From positions 16,492,001 through 16,556,000 of the forward strand of contig OZ199838.1 of NCBI GenBank assembly GCA_964304625.1: a DNA stretch of 64,000 bases, in the 5' to 3' direction. Positions 50,867-63,626 of the stretch are shown one piece after another. Origin of the DNA: Kudoa neothunni (Eukaryota; Cnidaria). Under the pieces are notes generated by a model. That model saw nothing but the letters and a program-made list of their open reading frames with translations. It searched no databases and had not been told where the DNA came from. Positions within the stretch are counted from its first letter, which is position 1; each line of letters opens with the position of its first letter. Both the position numbers and the translations under genes were made by a program.

Positions 50867-50929
50867 GTAGGAGAAGAATACTATGAATTATTCGAGAAAA
50901 TCTTGAAGTTTATTTTCTGAAATATTCCA

Positions 50930-52021
50930 ACAAAGTTTAAATGGATAGTAATCGGAGAGAAAATCTATTTTTTTTTGTTGAATGGATAGGCTTAGAGAAT
51001 GCAAAAAATGGTATAATCTGTAAATATTAAAAAGAAAAATTATTTTCTACAAATTTTTAAATTTTGAGAGAATTCTATCCAGTAAATATTAAATAAATAA
51101 CTTATTATGATGCATATAATGCGCGATGCAGATACAACCATATCAGAAGAAGATTATGGTGACTTTTATACTGATTATTCAATTAATGAAGAATATTCAT
51201 CATTTCGCATAGTTTCGTATTGTATAGGGCATTCAACAACATGTGATAACTGTTTTATGAAATAATCACTGTTTACCATCATTCTGTGGTGTTTCTTCGT
51301 AATATTATATCGTGTTGGTTATAAAAAGATAAATTAACAAAAAGTAGTTAAATTATATGAGTGTATTTTTCAAATAAAAAAACCTAGAAATACAATCATA
51401 TTCCAAAATAACGTATCAACATGTAATTTTGTGCTTGCGCGTAACGAGATATAATATTAATAATTCATTATTTATGCCTAATTCAAATGATGAATTTTCC
51501 TCATATTTTTTATTTCGATATTAACTTCTATTTAGAACAATTTTAAAAAATAAAACGCAGTACATTTCCACCCTATTTTATTTGGAAGGTATAGATTTCT
51601 CGGCTATCAAGAGGGTAAACAATTCATGTCGTTCTTTATGAATCCATAAAAGAATAAAAATTGTTTTATGCAATGTAAAAACTTAAAGTTGATAACACTA
51701 GCCAATTTAATAATTAATTACGACTATTTTACTATGGTTCATTAATTTAAATTGAATTTATATTGTTACAAGTATGAAAACTAAATTTTCCACAATATAT
51801 ACGTAGGAAAAAACATAGATCAGATCTTCGGATACAATCGAAAGATATCGATTTTGTAGTATTCTTAAATTTTTTCCTTATTCCCATGATAGAATTATTT
51901 TTTACTAAAAAGCGTGAACTTGTATGATTTTATAAACCAAAATAGATATAAAAAGGTGGGGTCTAGTGAACCCAAAAAAGGACGTGGTGTATAGGAGATT
52001 TTGACGTGCTTGGAGGGTTAA
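50930..52021. mobile_element. Possible piggyBac-like remnant
   Basis: The right edge, read inward from 52021, is TTAACCCTCCAAGCACGTC, and a GGGTTCACTAGACCCC palindrome-like word follows about 40 bp in, a pattern seen at piggyBac ends. The left part (50930-51080) shares words with the tract at 10160-10270 and its duplicate at 59750 (TTTTTTGTTGAATGGAT, then CTGTAAATATT). An acidic fragment (ISEEDYGDFYTDYSINEEYS, about 51140) could be a transposase N-terminus. The left end is not defined. Confidence 0.35.
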
Positions 52022-53854
52022 AAAAGCGGTTAAGATATTTCTCTGCCAGTTATTTAGTTTCATTAATGACTGGGAAATTATTAATAAAACATTTTTCGTC
52101 AGTAAATGATATGTCTAGTTAATTATTCTTTTTATTAAAGCAGTTTTAGATAAATGTTTACATTCTTGTTAGAATTTTAAAGTTCCAAGTAGTTCTTATT
52201 GTTTTTCCTTATTTAGTTCTCATCTAAGTGCCTCTTATTAACTATTTTGTTCTTATCATCCTGAATTTTCGCATTTAGAGCGTTACTATGTTACAAACAT
52301 TATAACTTTAGGTAACAACATAAATTTTGCGCACGCGGTTGTAGTTCCTTATTTTTCGGTAACAAACCATGGAGTCAATAAATACAATAGTTGTAAACAA
52401 AAATTGATAACGTGTTTTAATATTATGATTTAAAGTATGAAGTTTAATATGATGAAATAATCCAAGTACTGATTCTTGTCATTATTGTAAGATAAAATAA
52501 TATTTAGATAACTACAATTTGAATAGATTCAGGGTACTGTGGTGTTAATAGTTAATGTAAATAATAAATTTTGTAATTTCTCAAGAATACATAAAAATAA
52601 AATAAATCTCAAAATTTTATTCAAAATTACAAAAACGTTTAGTTTATAATATTTAGTATTCGCGAATTTTAACGTTTTACTAAGCTTTTGAATAATATTA
52701 TTATAGAATCAATGCGAAATGATTTTGAATTATTAAATATTTTTTTCGTAGCCAAATTAACAAAATCAAGCCAACATAAAGAATTAAATACGAGCTTAAT
52801 TTGGATATGTAAAAATTTTTTCAATCAAAATTTGGATTATTTTTTATATTTGAAAGAAAAAGTTGTTGAAAAAAATTATAAGCTAAAACTATTCATTTTT
52901 CAATTATAAACCGAATAATATTGGAAAAAAAATAATTTTGAAACTAATTTACAGATGATGTTTAATTGTCCAAAACAATTTTGTTCATACTTCTCAGTTA
53001 TTACCTTAAAAATCGATAAAATTCACTGTATTTAACATTTTATCACATTAAATGTTGTTTTGCAATTTATTTAAATGTAATTATTACTCAATGACTGTAT
53101 TTATGTCATGTGTATGTGTGATTCACGATTAAATATAAGTTGTCGATGAGATAATTTGTTTACTATGTTGTAAGAGTGAAACCTACCTGATTAAGACTGG
53201 TTTCAAAAAATAGAAGGGATTTATATGTGAGTTATGTATCGGAATAATAAATGTGTATAAGCGTAAACTTTATTGCACATGTATTCATTTTAAAAAATTA
53301 CAGTCAGTAATCGATTTTACACATTTTTTGTGAAGTTATTTAACTATAATTCTAATTGTTTTAATTATTTACATAAACAAATATATTCAACTTAACGGAA
53401 ATTTCTGTTCAAGTAATCGACTGTAAAGGACGCAAATTACATACAAAAAATCACGTGATACAACCCGATTTTGCACGCTTTTTCGAGACATTCTGTTGAT
53501 CAATATTGAATTATTCCCAACAAAGTTAGAAATATGGCGACAAGCGAGGTAAAAATATTTCGAAACTCGCAGCTACATTGAGCCATGGGGATTCATTTAT
53601 CCCTCCCCAATTGCACTTCCCCATTTTACAATAATTATTATAGGACTATTTCCTACGCCAAATATAAATTATATAAGATTAAATATATTTATTTTATATC
53701 ATAATTTTTATCTTCAGCGAGATGAATCACAACATAATTCATATTTAACCGGATTTTGAGAGAAAACAAAAATTATTAAACATTTGAACTGTAGAAATTT
53801 ACAAAAGCTAATGAATAAGATAATTTGTTTTGGTGTATTTTAAAAAACTTACGT

Positions 53855-55018
53855 GTGTTCCCATGGGGGGTCGGTCAGCGACCCCAGTGGTTTTTTACTA
53901 TAATGATTGAGTATGATTATAACTGTTAATATATAGATGAATTAATCTTTTGACCGTTAAAATATATGTTTAAAATATCCACGCGACAGAAGAATTGTTA
54001 AAAATAACGTAGTCATGTCGAGAGACATTACCAATTAAACTTATCCAAACAAAATTTAAAATGGTGGAGTATAATAGATATAACTATTTGGGGGTTCGTT
54101 TCTAACTGAAGGTGACATAAAAGAAACTTCTACGTCAATTTTAATATCAATATTAGGCTGCTCGTTCATGTCACTATCAAGAGATAACTCCGGTGAAGTT
54201 TGGTAATTCAACATTGAAATTACACTAAGGTATGTTTACAACACCTCTTGTGAAATAAAGAATAATGTTGAGTCTAAATAAAGTAAGGATGAATTTATTT
54301 GAATTATGAGTGAAAATAGTTTAAATCGTTTCAATAGTTTATATGGAGATGGCCTGGCTTAATTTTACTAAAAATTAAACAAATAAATCGATTAACATAA
54401 ATGTTTATTTGTTAGTTTTATGGAATAGGGAATCGTTGAAATTTGGCGATATCATGACACAGAAATAAAGTGACTAAGTATAATATTATTAATTATTAGA
54501 CTAAACTATTAATTTTAATAAATATACGGCCATCTTTTAGTTTATGGAAAAAATAAATATTTAAAAACACATCTGGAAACCTGTTCGGTTTTCAACCCCG
54601 CAAAAACCTTGACTACAATAATGATAGTGGGTTTAATCTCTTTTAATCCTATTCCATCTTCGGAATCTTTATAACAGATAACAAAAATGGATTACAAATT
54701 ACAATATTCCTCAGTTTTGTCGTAACAATATGTATTCAAATGATCAATGTTCATTTTACTTATCATATAAACTAAATACACTTAATACAACCGTATAAAA
54801 TAATATTTAAGTAACATATATTAGTGGTACGTAACATTAAACAAAAATTGGAACCGATAGAATTCTATAATTTATCTGAATTTTTTTATTTCTAAACAAT
54901 ACACTTTAAGCTAAGATTACATGAACCCAAAAATTAAAGTTAAAAGTTTAATTAGGTAAAACAAACATTTACCAGAAATGAGGTCACGGATGACCCCGCA
55001 TGGTCCGGGAAGGGTTAA
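53855..55018. mobile_element. Possible piggyBac-like non-autonomous element
   Basis: The right end, read inward from 55018, is TTAACCCTTCCCGGACCATG followed by CGGGGTCATCCGTGACCTC. The left side at about 53860 has CCCATGGGGGGTCGGTCAGC followed by GACCCC. The GGGTCAnnnTGACCC type of palindrome near a TTAA-CCCTT end is typical of piggyBac families. The left TTAA is uncertain. An acidic minus-strand fragment near 54100-54190 may be transposase debris. Confidence 0.45.
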
Positions 55019-55654
55019 ATAAAAAACTGGTGGAAATGAAAAAGAAGAATTTTCATTTATTTTATTATGCCTATCTATAATTTTATCAAATTTGAAATTT
55101 TTAAGACTTAATTTCCTTTAGTTTCACAGTTAGCTTATTTTCTACGGTCAGGTGAACTCGTTGGTGACTAACATTTTGCCCGATCCTTGCAATCTCACTT
55201 TTATAAAAGGAAATTACAAATATAAGAATTTAAATAATTCTCATTTATTATACTAACTAAGATTGAATCTTATATGAATATTTTATCGAGAACCAACATA
55301 GATATTGTTTACGAATAATATTTCGCAAATATCAGTCAAACTTATTACTTATTCATTTAGGTGATATAAAGTGATCCTAAAATAAAAATTATAATTCATA
55401 TTTATCACTAATAAAATTTTACCATTTTTGAAAGCATAGAAAATGAATTTTTCATCTGGTTACATCATTATTTTAAAACACCATTTACTACTGATATTTA
55501 ATTACATATGTATAGTTTTCGAAATTAATAAAAATTGATTAATTATTGTTTAGTGGATCATTAAATGAAAAAAATATTAATGAGAACTTTTATGAAAGAA
55601 AGTAAATTTTTTATAAATTACATACTATCATGATATTATGGATATTCATATAAA

Positions 55655-55757
55655 ATTGTATTTATTGATGTATCAAATCCTATTATTAAATTCACATGAA
55701 TATCAATAGTTAAATCGAAATATGCAGTATAATCTGATTTACACTCTTAATCACAAA
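55655..55757 (+). promoter_or_regulatory. Conserved upstream block of copy E
   Basis: Same conserved block as before B, C and D, closest to C (ATTGTATTTATTGATGTAT, CAGTATAATCTGATTT), ending at the ATG at 55758. Beyond 55655 no similarity to the other upstream regions was seen. Confidence 0.5.
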
Positions 55758-58701
55758 ATGAAATCTCAATTAGTCTCGATTAGTTTGCTAATTGCGTTTT
55801 CATGTAATTTATTTAAATTATTTATTTTATTAATTTCTTGAAGATATTAATATAAATACCGCCACTGAAGAGAAAACAGCAGTCCAAACTTCTACAAAAA
55901 TACTTTCGTACGACATTGTAGACGACAAAATTCAATTGGTTTTGACTGGGTCAGATTATGTAATAGGTACGAAACAATGCCTCATAAAAAAGGAGAAGGT
56001 TGATGGAAGTGGATTTGATCAGATGAGTACTTGTGTAAGCAGCACTGACTCAAGCAAATGTGTACGTGTCTGTGCGGGGGATGGAAACAAAATAGCGTTT
56101 AATGTGCTTTCACCCAGAACAAAATATATCTTTGTCTTTTCCGGGACGGAAGCCGATGCAGTAAAAGATAAAGATAATGGCGGAGAGGTTTTTGGACTTG
56201 CTATTCGTAATTTAAATAAAATTATTTATTTTCATTAATTAAAAATAGCGCTCTTGGTGAATCCATCAATAACAGTGTCCATAGATACTAATACGAAAAA
56301 ATTAACGCTTGCAGCCAAGACATGTAAAAAAAGTTGCCTGTCCTATTGTTTATAAAGGTATTCAATACGCGGCCGGTACAATGGGAGACAATTGTGATTC
56401 TGATAACAGCGATAACAAAGTTGATTTTGACCTTATGATTCCTTACTATGAGATGATATGCACGAATTACCCGAGTTTCTTCTATCAAATGCCAAATCCG
56501 TACATGAAAGAAAATATTGACATATACAAACCCCAATACTACGTTACTTACAAGAAAGGTGACACTGAAAAGAAAAAATATATTCTAAACTTCACCAACT
56601 CATTCCCTTCCGAAATTTGTTTATTCAGTATTAAAGACGCTTCAAGTGTTGCTACAGAGCCTCCGAACTCTTACGTATCAGTGTGCGGAGGAGGAACTGA
56701 TAAAAAGTGTTTTGCACCTTGTGATACTGTTGAATTAACACTAACTGAGTCTAAACCAATAGTCGAAATATTAGTTCAGACCAGATATCATAATTTAGAA
56801 ACAAGCAGTGGAGCCACTGAAGGTTATGAAGAGAGGAAATATGGTACGATTTTTGTTAAGAGAATGTAACTATTCATTTATTATAGCTATCGAAGAGGCT
56901 GGCGATACGAATACTCTTTTTAGTTCGCAAACAACTGCAGGGATTACACTTAACCTTTCTGCATACAATTCAGCTTCTGCTAGCGCAAAATTTGGTACGT
57001 GCACATTAAAGCATTTTCCAGCAGACAAATTCAGGAAAACCAATGGAGAAACAACAAATTGCCAACCCAGTCAAGCTTGCACTCAGACTTGTGCAACACC
57101 TTCTGTTATACAGGGACTATCTGCAGGGAAAGCATACATAATTGAGATCACTCCCGACAACCATAACTGACCACACAGATTTTAAAGAATACCTGTTTTT
57201 CAGAACACGTAAGGGAAATATTCATGTCGTTTATTTAATTATTCTTAGAAAAATCAGATGGATCAAACTTCGTCGACACAGCACCCACACCAACTGACGT
57301 GACTGCTGCAATTAAAGCGGTTGATGGTGACGTTGGATCAGCAGCAAACTGAACCGACCTGTTCCTATTACGTCAGTATAAAAGATAAAAACACGTTCGT
57401 AGAAGCAGAATGTGAAGACAGCAATCCATGTAGAGGATTTTGTAAAGACACCAAGAAGTTGATAAATCTAAACCCTAAAACAAACTACGATATTAAAGTC
57501 GTTTCACACGAAGACTATGGAATCAAAATATTTGAAAATATTTCAACTAGTAAAATAATTTAAATTTAAGCTAATATAAATTATATTCTTTAGCTTGGTC
57601 AACCATGACCCCTATCCCAAAGATTCCTAGATAAAGGGTTTAAAGTGGCTGGAACTTTGACATCCGTTTATCCACAAGCAACATGTCACTATAAAATAAG
57701 AGAAAAAGACGGAGAGACTCTACAAGATGTTTATTCCTGTCCAGCAGTTGTCCCCTCCGCTGCCGCCGACCAGTCCCAGTCACTGAAGATATTGCTGCTC
57801 CTCCTTCACCTACTCAAACTCAGGAAACGACAGAATCAAGGCCGGCCAGCGTTTCAAATTTGTCTGGAATAAAGATAGCAAGAGCAGTTAATGCAGAAGA
57901 AGAGAATTCGACATCCACTGAACCCGCCATTACTCAATCTATGTTTCCACCATGTAGCAAACCACCACTCTGCAGCAATATAATAATTAGTGATGGTTAT
58001 GAGGCTAATAAAGAATACCAAGTATTGGCGACGGCTGTAGGTCGTTCAGAGGAAGTTACAATCGATATTCCTAAAAGTACTATAACAAAATTAATATAGA
58101 TATTTTCTAAATTGTCATATAAATATAGATTCACTCCCAGAACTATCTCAAGATACGAACAAACAAATTACCGTTGTTATTGAGAGAGTAGGAGATACGT
58201 TAAAAATCACGTCATTGCTTCCAAAAGAAAAGGATGATAATTCAGTATGTCGATGGATACTGAGAGACATCACTGATGTTTCTCAACGAATAGTGAAAAA
58301 AATGTGATTCCAGTAGAAGTAAAGTTTGCAAACTTCCAACTTGCAAATCATTTACCATCAAAGAGGTAAGTGATACCAATGATTATCATTTAACACTTAT
58401 TCACTCCCGAGATTCCAATGTTAAAGGAATTGGAATAATAAAACGAGGTAACTAACAATTAATAATAATTTTTGATTATTATAATTAATAATTTAGGAGA
58501 GGACCTCTAATCAATCCAGGTAAAATTAATGTTATAATGTTTAATGTAATGTATTTCTAGGGCGAGCACCTCAATGTATTAAATTTTGAGTTGATATGTT
58601 GGAATAAGTTTTCATTTAGGATTGTTGGAATCATTGTTCCAGTCGCTATTGTTATTGTAGGGGTTGGATTTTACTTTGGTTATATGAAGAATAAAGGATA
58701 A
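55758..58701 (+). pseudogene. Surface protein family, copy E (frame-disrupted)
   Basis: All ten exons and nine introns are recognisable: 55758-55803, 55844-56206, 56249-56843, 56887-57208, 57249-57549, 57594-58076, 58129-58447, 58497-58519, 58561-58575, 58620-58701, with standard splice sites. Against B and C, single bases are added in runs: A7 at 56326-56332, CCC at 57153, AAA at 57346, CCCC at 57609, CCCC at 57752, CCC at 57775, A7 at 58296 and GG at 58501. All are insertions, none a deletion. The three in exon 6 restore the frame; the others shift it, so the protein would end in module 2. Either a recent pseudogene or a working copy with base-calling errors. Exons 1-5 are closest to C, the end of exon 6 onward and the 3' flank closest to B. 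Confidence 0.8.
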
Positions 58702-58834
58702 CTTTGATTAACTCAGTTAAACATTTGGAACATTTACATTATTTCTTATTAGTTTATAATTTTATAATTGAACATATTATAAATATTTGTAAATTTATTT
58801 ACTAGTAATTATCCATTTTATTTGTAATATTGCT

Positions 58835-61800
58835 AAATCAAGATGAAATTTCTACGGAAGATTTAACTTTAATTAATAACTCAAATATCTATTTTTTAGC
58901 TAATTGGACAGAATATTATCAATCCTCCGTTGTTTTTACCTAGTTTTGAAGAGATCTGCATTGTATGATTAGTTAAACCTATCCAGAAAAAATATTTTAT
59001 TGTATACGTCTATCTTTATTAGAAAATAACATTTTAACTGTATCTCCTCCACGATTTGTATGATAGTCATATACAAAATAACCGATTGATTGATAAATGT
59101 CTTCATAATCAATATCTTTTACATTTATATTCAGATTGGTTCCCCGTTTACGTCTTGGAATTTTTTAAAACATTTATAATCTAAATTAAATGTTCTTAGT
59201 ATAACCCAACCGAGTATCTACCGCGGAAAATGAGGTTCATTTTGACTACAATTTACTTTGAAGGTTTCAAACTGCACAAATTCACTGAAATAATAATTAA
59301 ATATCTTAAAACATATTATTAAGAGATTAATACATAATAGTTAAAATGTAAAAGTCTGATCCCTGTTGACAAGAAAATTTTTGAAAAATATGCGTCATTA
59401 TTTCGTCTCGGGTCCATATAAACTTAATTTTACTTACTGAATTAATTATCTTTAAAAGGAAAATGTTGAGAATAATATATTGTAATTTTGGTTCATTTTG
59501 CAATATAAGGAGTCAATCAGTCTCAAAAATACCCTTATAATGGATTGTCATATTGATTTTTTTCTGGTTCTGTTGAGTTAAACTTTAATATTTACTAATA
59601 AGGGAACATTTAAAAAAATTAGCACTTTATTATCTTCATAATCATAAATCCTTGGATTCGTTCAAATATAAATAAAGTAAGGGTCACTGTTTTTGCTTAA
59701 ATTCGATTTTAGTCGTCGTACTTTTGAAAAATTCATAATCCTTTGAAAAAGTTGAAATAATTAGTAACCGGATATAAATTGATAGTTTTTTGTTGAATGG
59801 ATCGACTTATAAAGAATGAATTATGAATTATACTGTAAATATTTCGAAGAAAAATTTTCTCAAAAAATACAATTTCCGAGGAAATGTAGTCAGAGAAACA
59901 TAATTAATTAAAAAAGACGTCAAGACACTTCAACAGCTACGTTTTTAACCTTCCGAGTGTCCTTGAGGTCCAATGAACCCCAATGAATGTTTGAATCAAT
60001 TTTAGAGGACCTGATTTTACAACAGTGACTTAAATATCATATCTATTCTCTTACTAATATAAGTTCTGTTAAAATATTACAGAAAATTTGAATTTTTACG
60101 TTCAGGTCACGAGGTAATCAAAATACTTACCACATTACATCTTTTGGGCTCCAATGGATTCCACGTTTTTTTTACCAAACAAAAAAAGAAAAATATGTTA
60201 AAACAATTTTGAGAATTGAATAAAATTTTATCGAGAAGAAGCAGAGATAATTTGAAAAAACGACGTGTACCTAAAATACCTATCATTACCGACGAGCGAA
60301 ATGCTGCCATACATGGTTCTTAGTGTAATATTTTGATGAAATTGAATCCGATATCAATGGTTTTTATGATAACTTTTGATAATTTGACTATTAACGTCAT
60401 TCCATTGTTTCTGAAGATAATAAATGCTGTCGAAATATATACGTAGATAAGGATGACGTTAATTGGTTTTCTGAGGAATTTCAAATAAATAAAAGCTCTA
60501 AAAAATATTTTTCAAAACCTTAAGGTTCCCGTTCCTACGTTTCAAACAGAATCAACTCCACAACTGATACACTCCTCATATTTTATGGCAAGTCTTTTTC
60601 TCAACTGTTATTTCATATACTAACAAGTTTGACAATTATAACTATTAGCATTGTTTGAAGACTTGGCAAACCAACAGTCATTGGCTTATATTGGAATCCC
60701 TGTCTATATGTTAATTTTCAGATCTAAATTATAATCATTCAAATTTCTTTGTCGCGAGTGATGCTGTTATTGTTCAAGATCTCGAGACAGAAAAACGAGG
60801 AATTTTTTATGTTTGTAGAATCAATTGTAATAAAATCTATTCAAATGTTTTTTTCGTGGTATATTGTAACATTAAAAACTAAAATAATATAAATATCTCG
60901 CATTTTATCTATTTGAAACAATATGTATTTCGGGTTTTATTGGGCGTGACTATTAAGAAATTAATTATAGAGGGAACAATTTTTAAGTCTTCGTTAATGT
61001 GGAATGATATATATGTTCATTAAAACCCATTAAACTAAAAAATAATCCCCAGCCAAGTTTTACCGGAGGCAAAGATTGATAATCGCGCTCACACTAGAAT
61101 TTCTTGTTATTTAGTCTTTTTGTAGGTTAAAAATGTTGCTATTTAATAAATTCATGTATTGTTCAATTATATTATAGATTTTCTTACTTTTAATGTATAA
61201 TTGATGTATTCAGATAGATCAGTTGACACGTAAACATATCTTTGCTTTTCTCAATGATGTGTTGTCATTTGTTGTTTTGTGTGCTCATTATAAAATATGA
61301 TAGTGTCTATTTGCACCAAGATGTCCAAACCTTGGATTTTCCCCCCAGATCTTGAGATTTTTCTTCTAAACTTGGCTTCTTTGGAGGTCTTTTCGCTTTA
61401 GGCCAACTCTTGGGTTTTTTTGATTATTTACAAAACTTTTAAATTATTGAATTCTTTGAGGTGAGTTTATAAATAATAAATTTAAGAATTAGATAGAATA
61501 ATCATAATTATTGTTTTAGTGATGGAGAGAATTAATATTATTCCAAATTCTAAAAAGATATCACGATCGTCGTCAACACGCTGTTTTCCGATTCTTGAAT
61601 AATTATTATTTGAACAACTTTAATTATTATTCAGTGGTTGTATTTGGATATTTCAACGCTGTCTTAAAATTTTCTAGTTTTTTTAATTACATATTTTGAA
61701 GTTACCGACGTATATTATTTTAAAATATGCGTGAAATTTCGAACGGAGATCAACAAAGAGGATGGGATAATGTGTTCCAATCAAAATTGGTTAAAAGTAG

Positions 61801-62225
61801 ACTTTAAATATTGGCTTGATTAATATGCTAAGTAGAGAAATTTCAGCTACTACAAATGTAGAACTAATTTATTCATTAATGAACACAGTAAAAACAAAAC
61901 AAACTAATTCATTAAAGGTTAAAACTGTAAAATGTAAACTCATCGCAAAGCAGTTGATCAGAAGAAATAATAATACATGTTTAACGTCGCATCCAATAAA
62001 TAAACTAATACATGATGTGAACAGCGGTGTTGTGAGACAACAATACCTTGAGAGCTCGTAAAATAAATCAACCTTCCTAACTGAGGGTTGTGAGGATGTT
62101 GAAGACAATTCAATTGACGATAAAATTAGAAAACGCATTTAAAATAAAAATTTCTATTATTTTAATAATATTATTGTATTTTCTTTGCAACGTTGGGTTT
62201 TTTCCGATAGTCTCATTGGACGCCC
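58835..62225. repeat. 3' flank of copy E, duplicate of 9235-12595
   Basis: Colinear partner of the copy B flank, with scattered substitutions and small indels. Homology stops at about 62226, where a hAT end (CAGGGTTGCCAG at 62236) begins; the B flank has GATTTGCAC at the matching point (12601). The TTAA-ended tract recurs at 59945, and the small open stretch recurs as 61816-62061. Confidence 0.75.
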
Positions 62226-62235
62226 TGATTGGCAA

Positions 62236-63620
62236 CAGGGTTGCCAGAAGATTAGCGAAAAAATACCAAAAATTTTTGAAAAATGGACCAAAATAAAATA
62301 AAACTTACCAACAGCTAATCTGCAAGAAACAGAGATTAAGGAGGAAAAGCGTAGTTATTTAAAATGTTTTTAATCTATCTAAAATGAAATTGTTTCATTA
62401 CAGTTATCTTCATAAAGGTTTGTCTCTATGAACGCTGTTACTAAATTTTCAGGCGGGTTCTATTTTGTACAATCTGTATTATAAAATAAATCAAGCTATT
62501 TAACGTTTCGGTCTTCAATAATGATCTATTTTTCATTTTGTTTATGTTCAATTGGGAAAATATTCTTTCGGCAAAAGCAGAAGAATAAGGTAATGTGAGA
62601 AAACTCATCATTAGTTTTGAAATTAATGGATATTTAGGAACATCGCCAATTCTTTTTTCTGATAAATCGTATCAAAATTTTTCGGGGTCACTTATCGAAA
62701 AGAGATTTGAGTCTTCGAGAGTTAATTATCTCCATTCAATATCCACATTGGTGCAGTCTTCATCCGATATAAGATTGGGGAATCTTGCTCCAAGGGGTAT
62801 GATACACTCATGCTTACCTTCATTTACGTTACTCAGATCAGTTGCCTCAAACAATTCAAGTTCTTTAAATGAATTATTGTACAGAAATCGATAAAGTATT
62901 TAATTTATTATGTATGAATTCATTGTATATATGCAAGTCACTTTGGATCCACGTCAAATACTATCTAATGGAAGATAATTTGAGTGGTTATTAATATTCC
63001 AGCTACCCATACTTTTTATGATTTCTCTCTTCATAAATAAGCTGAGAATGACTTTTACTGTAAAACTAATTGAATTTTGTAGCTTGTGCAATCGAAAGGT
63101 TTCTGATTGGGATTCAAGATTAAGTTTGTTCATTACTAGGAGTATAAAGTTTAAGAATTCAAAATAAATATGATTGACTGGTTTATTAAGTTTATGATTT
63201 ATTAATTTCTCTGATTTAAAACCATTTCTTGATACTGCAGTAGCGAAAAACATTTTAAGTGCATTCCATTGATCGGGTATTCTAGCGACGACTTGTTCGA
63301 GTGACAACCATCTCGTGCTACAAGAGAGTAATATCTTTCTAGGACAAATATCCATCATCTTTTGAAATTCCTTGTATTCACTAAAACGTTTTGATCTATT
63401 CAAAACGTATGTGTAAATACTTATGGCTAAATTTTCCAACTCGTTGGGAAGTTGATGACAAACTTTAGAAGCACATACAAAATTTACTGAGTGACAAACG
63501 CAATCTTGCACGTAAAGCGAAGGAATAATTTGTTTCAGTAAACTCTGGACACCACTTTTGTTACCCATCATAACATTTGCATTGTCACTGGAAAATCCGA
63601 TAAGATTATGAATGGAGATA
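62236..63620 (-). pseudogene. hAT-family transposase fragment, 5' part cut off
   Basis: Minus-strand frame 63571-62954 (205 codons), extended up to about 63610 by SSDNANVMMGNKSG, carries the conserved SDxAxxMxGKxxG region of the hAT catalytic fold and the following C/H region (YVQDCVCHSVNFVC, then CSTRWLSLEQVV). Near 62625-62500 the dimerisation end reads LTLPYSSAFAERIFSQLNIN and MKNRSLLKTET, typical of the hATC domain. A stop-containing stretch lies between the two parts. The 3' terminus begins CAGGGTTGCC at 62236. The catalytic N-terminal part is missing, because a pogo element joins at about 63627. Inactive. Confidence 0.75.
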
Positions 63621-63626
63621 TTATTA

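Larger units (their letters stand above)
50141..55654. other. Intergenic with TTAA-ended elements, no gene supported
   Basis: About 5.5 kb of AT-rich sequence. Two tracts with piggyBac-like ends (about 50930-52021 and 53855-55018) are listed separately. An open stretch at 52670-52909 after a TATTATAG acceptor-like site reads ESMRNDFELLNIFFVAKL, then KELNTSLIWICKNFF, and could be an isolated exon of a decayed gene. A CTTG microsatellite lies at 50846. Nothing else recognisable. Confidence 0.4.

Noticed and set aside
55936-58447. Programmed frameshifting as explanation for the breaks in copy E
   Set aside because: The shifts sit at eight different places without common slippery sites, and the other copies make the same protein without them.
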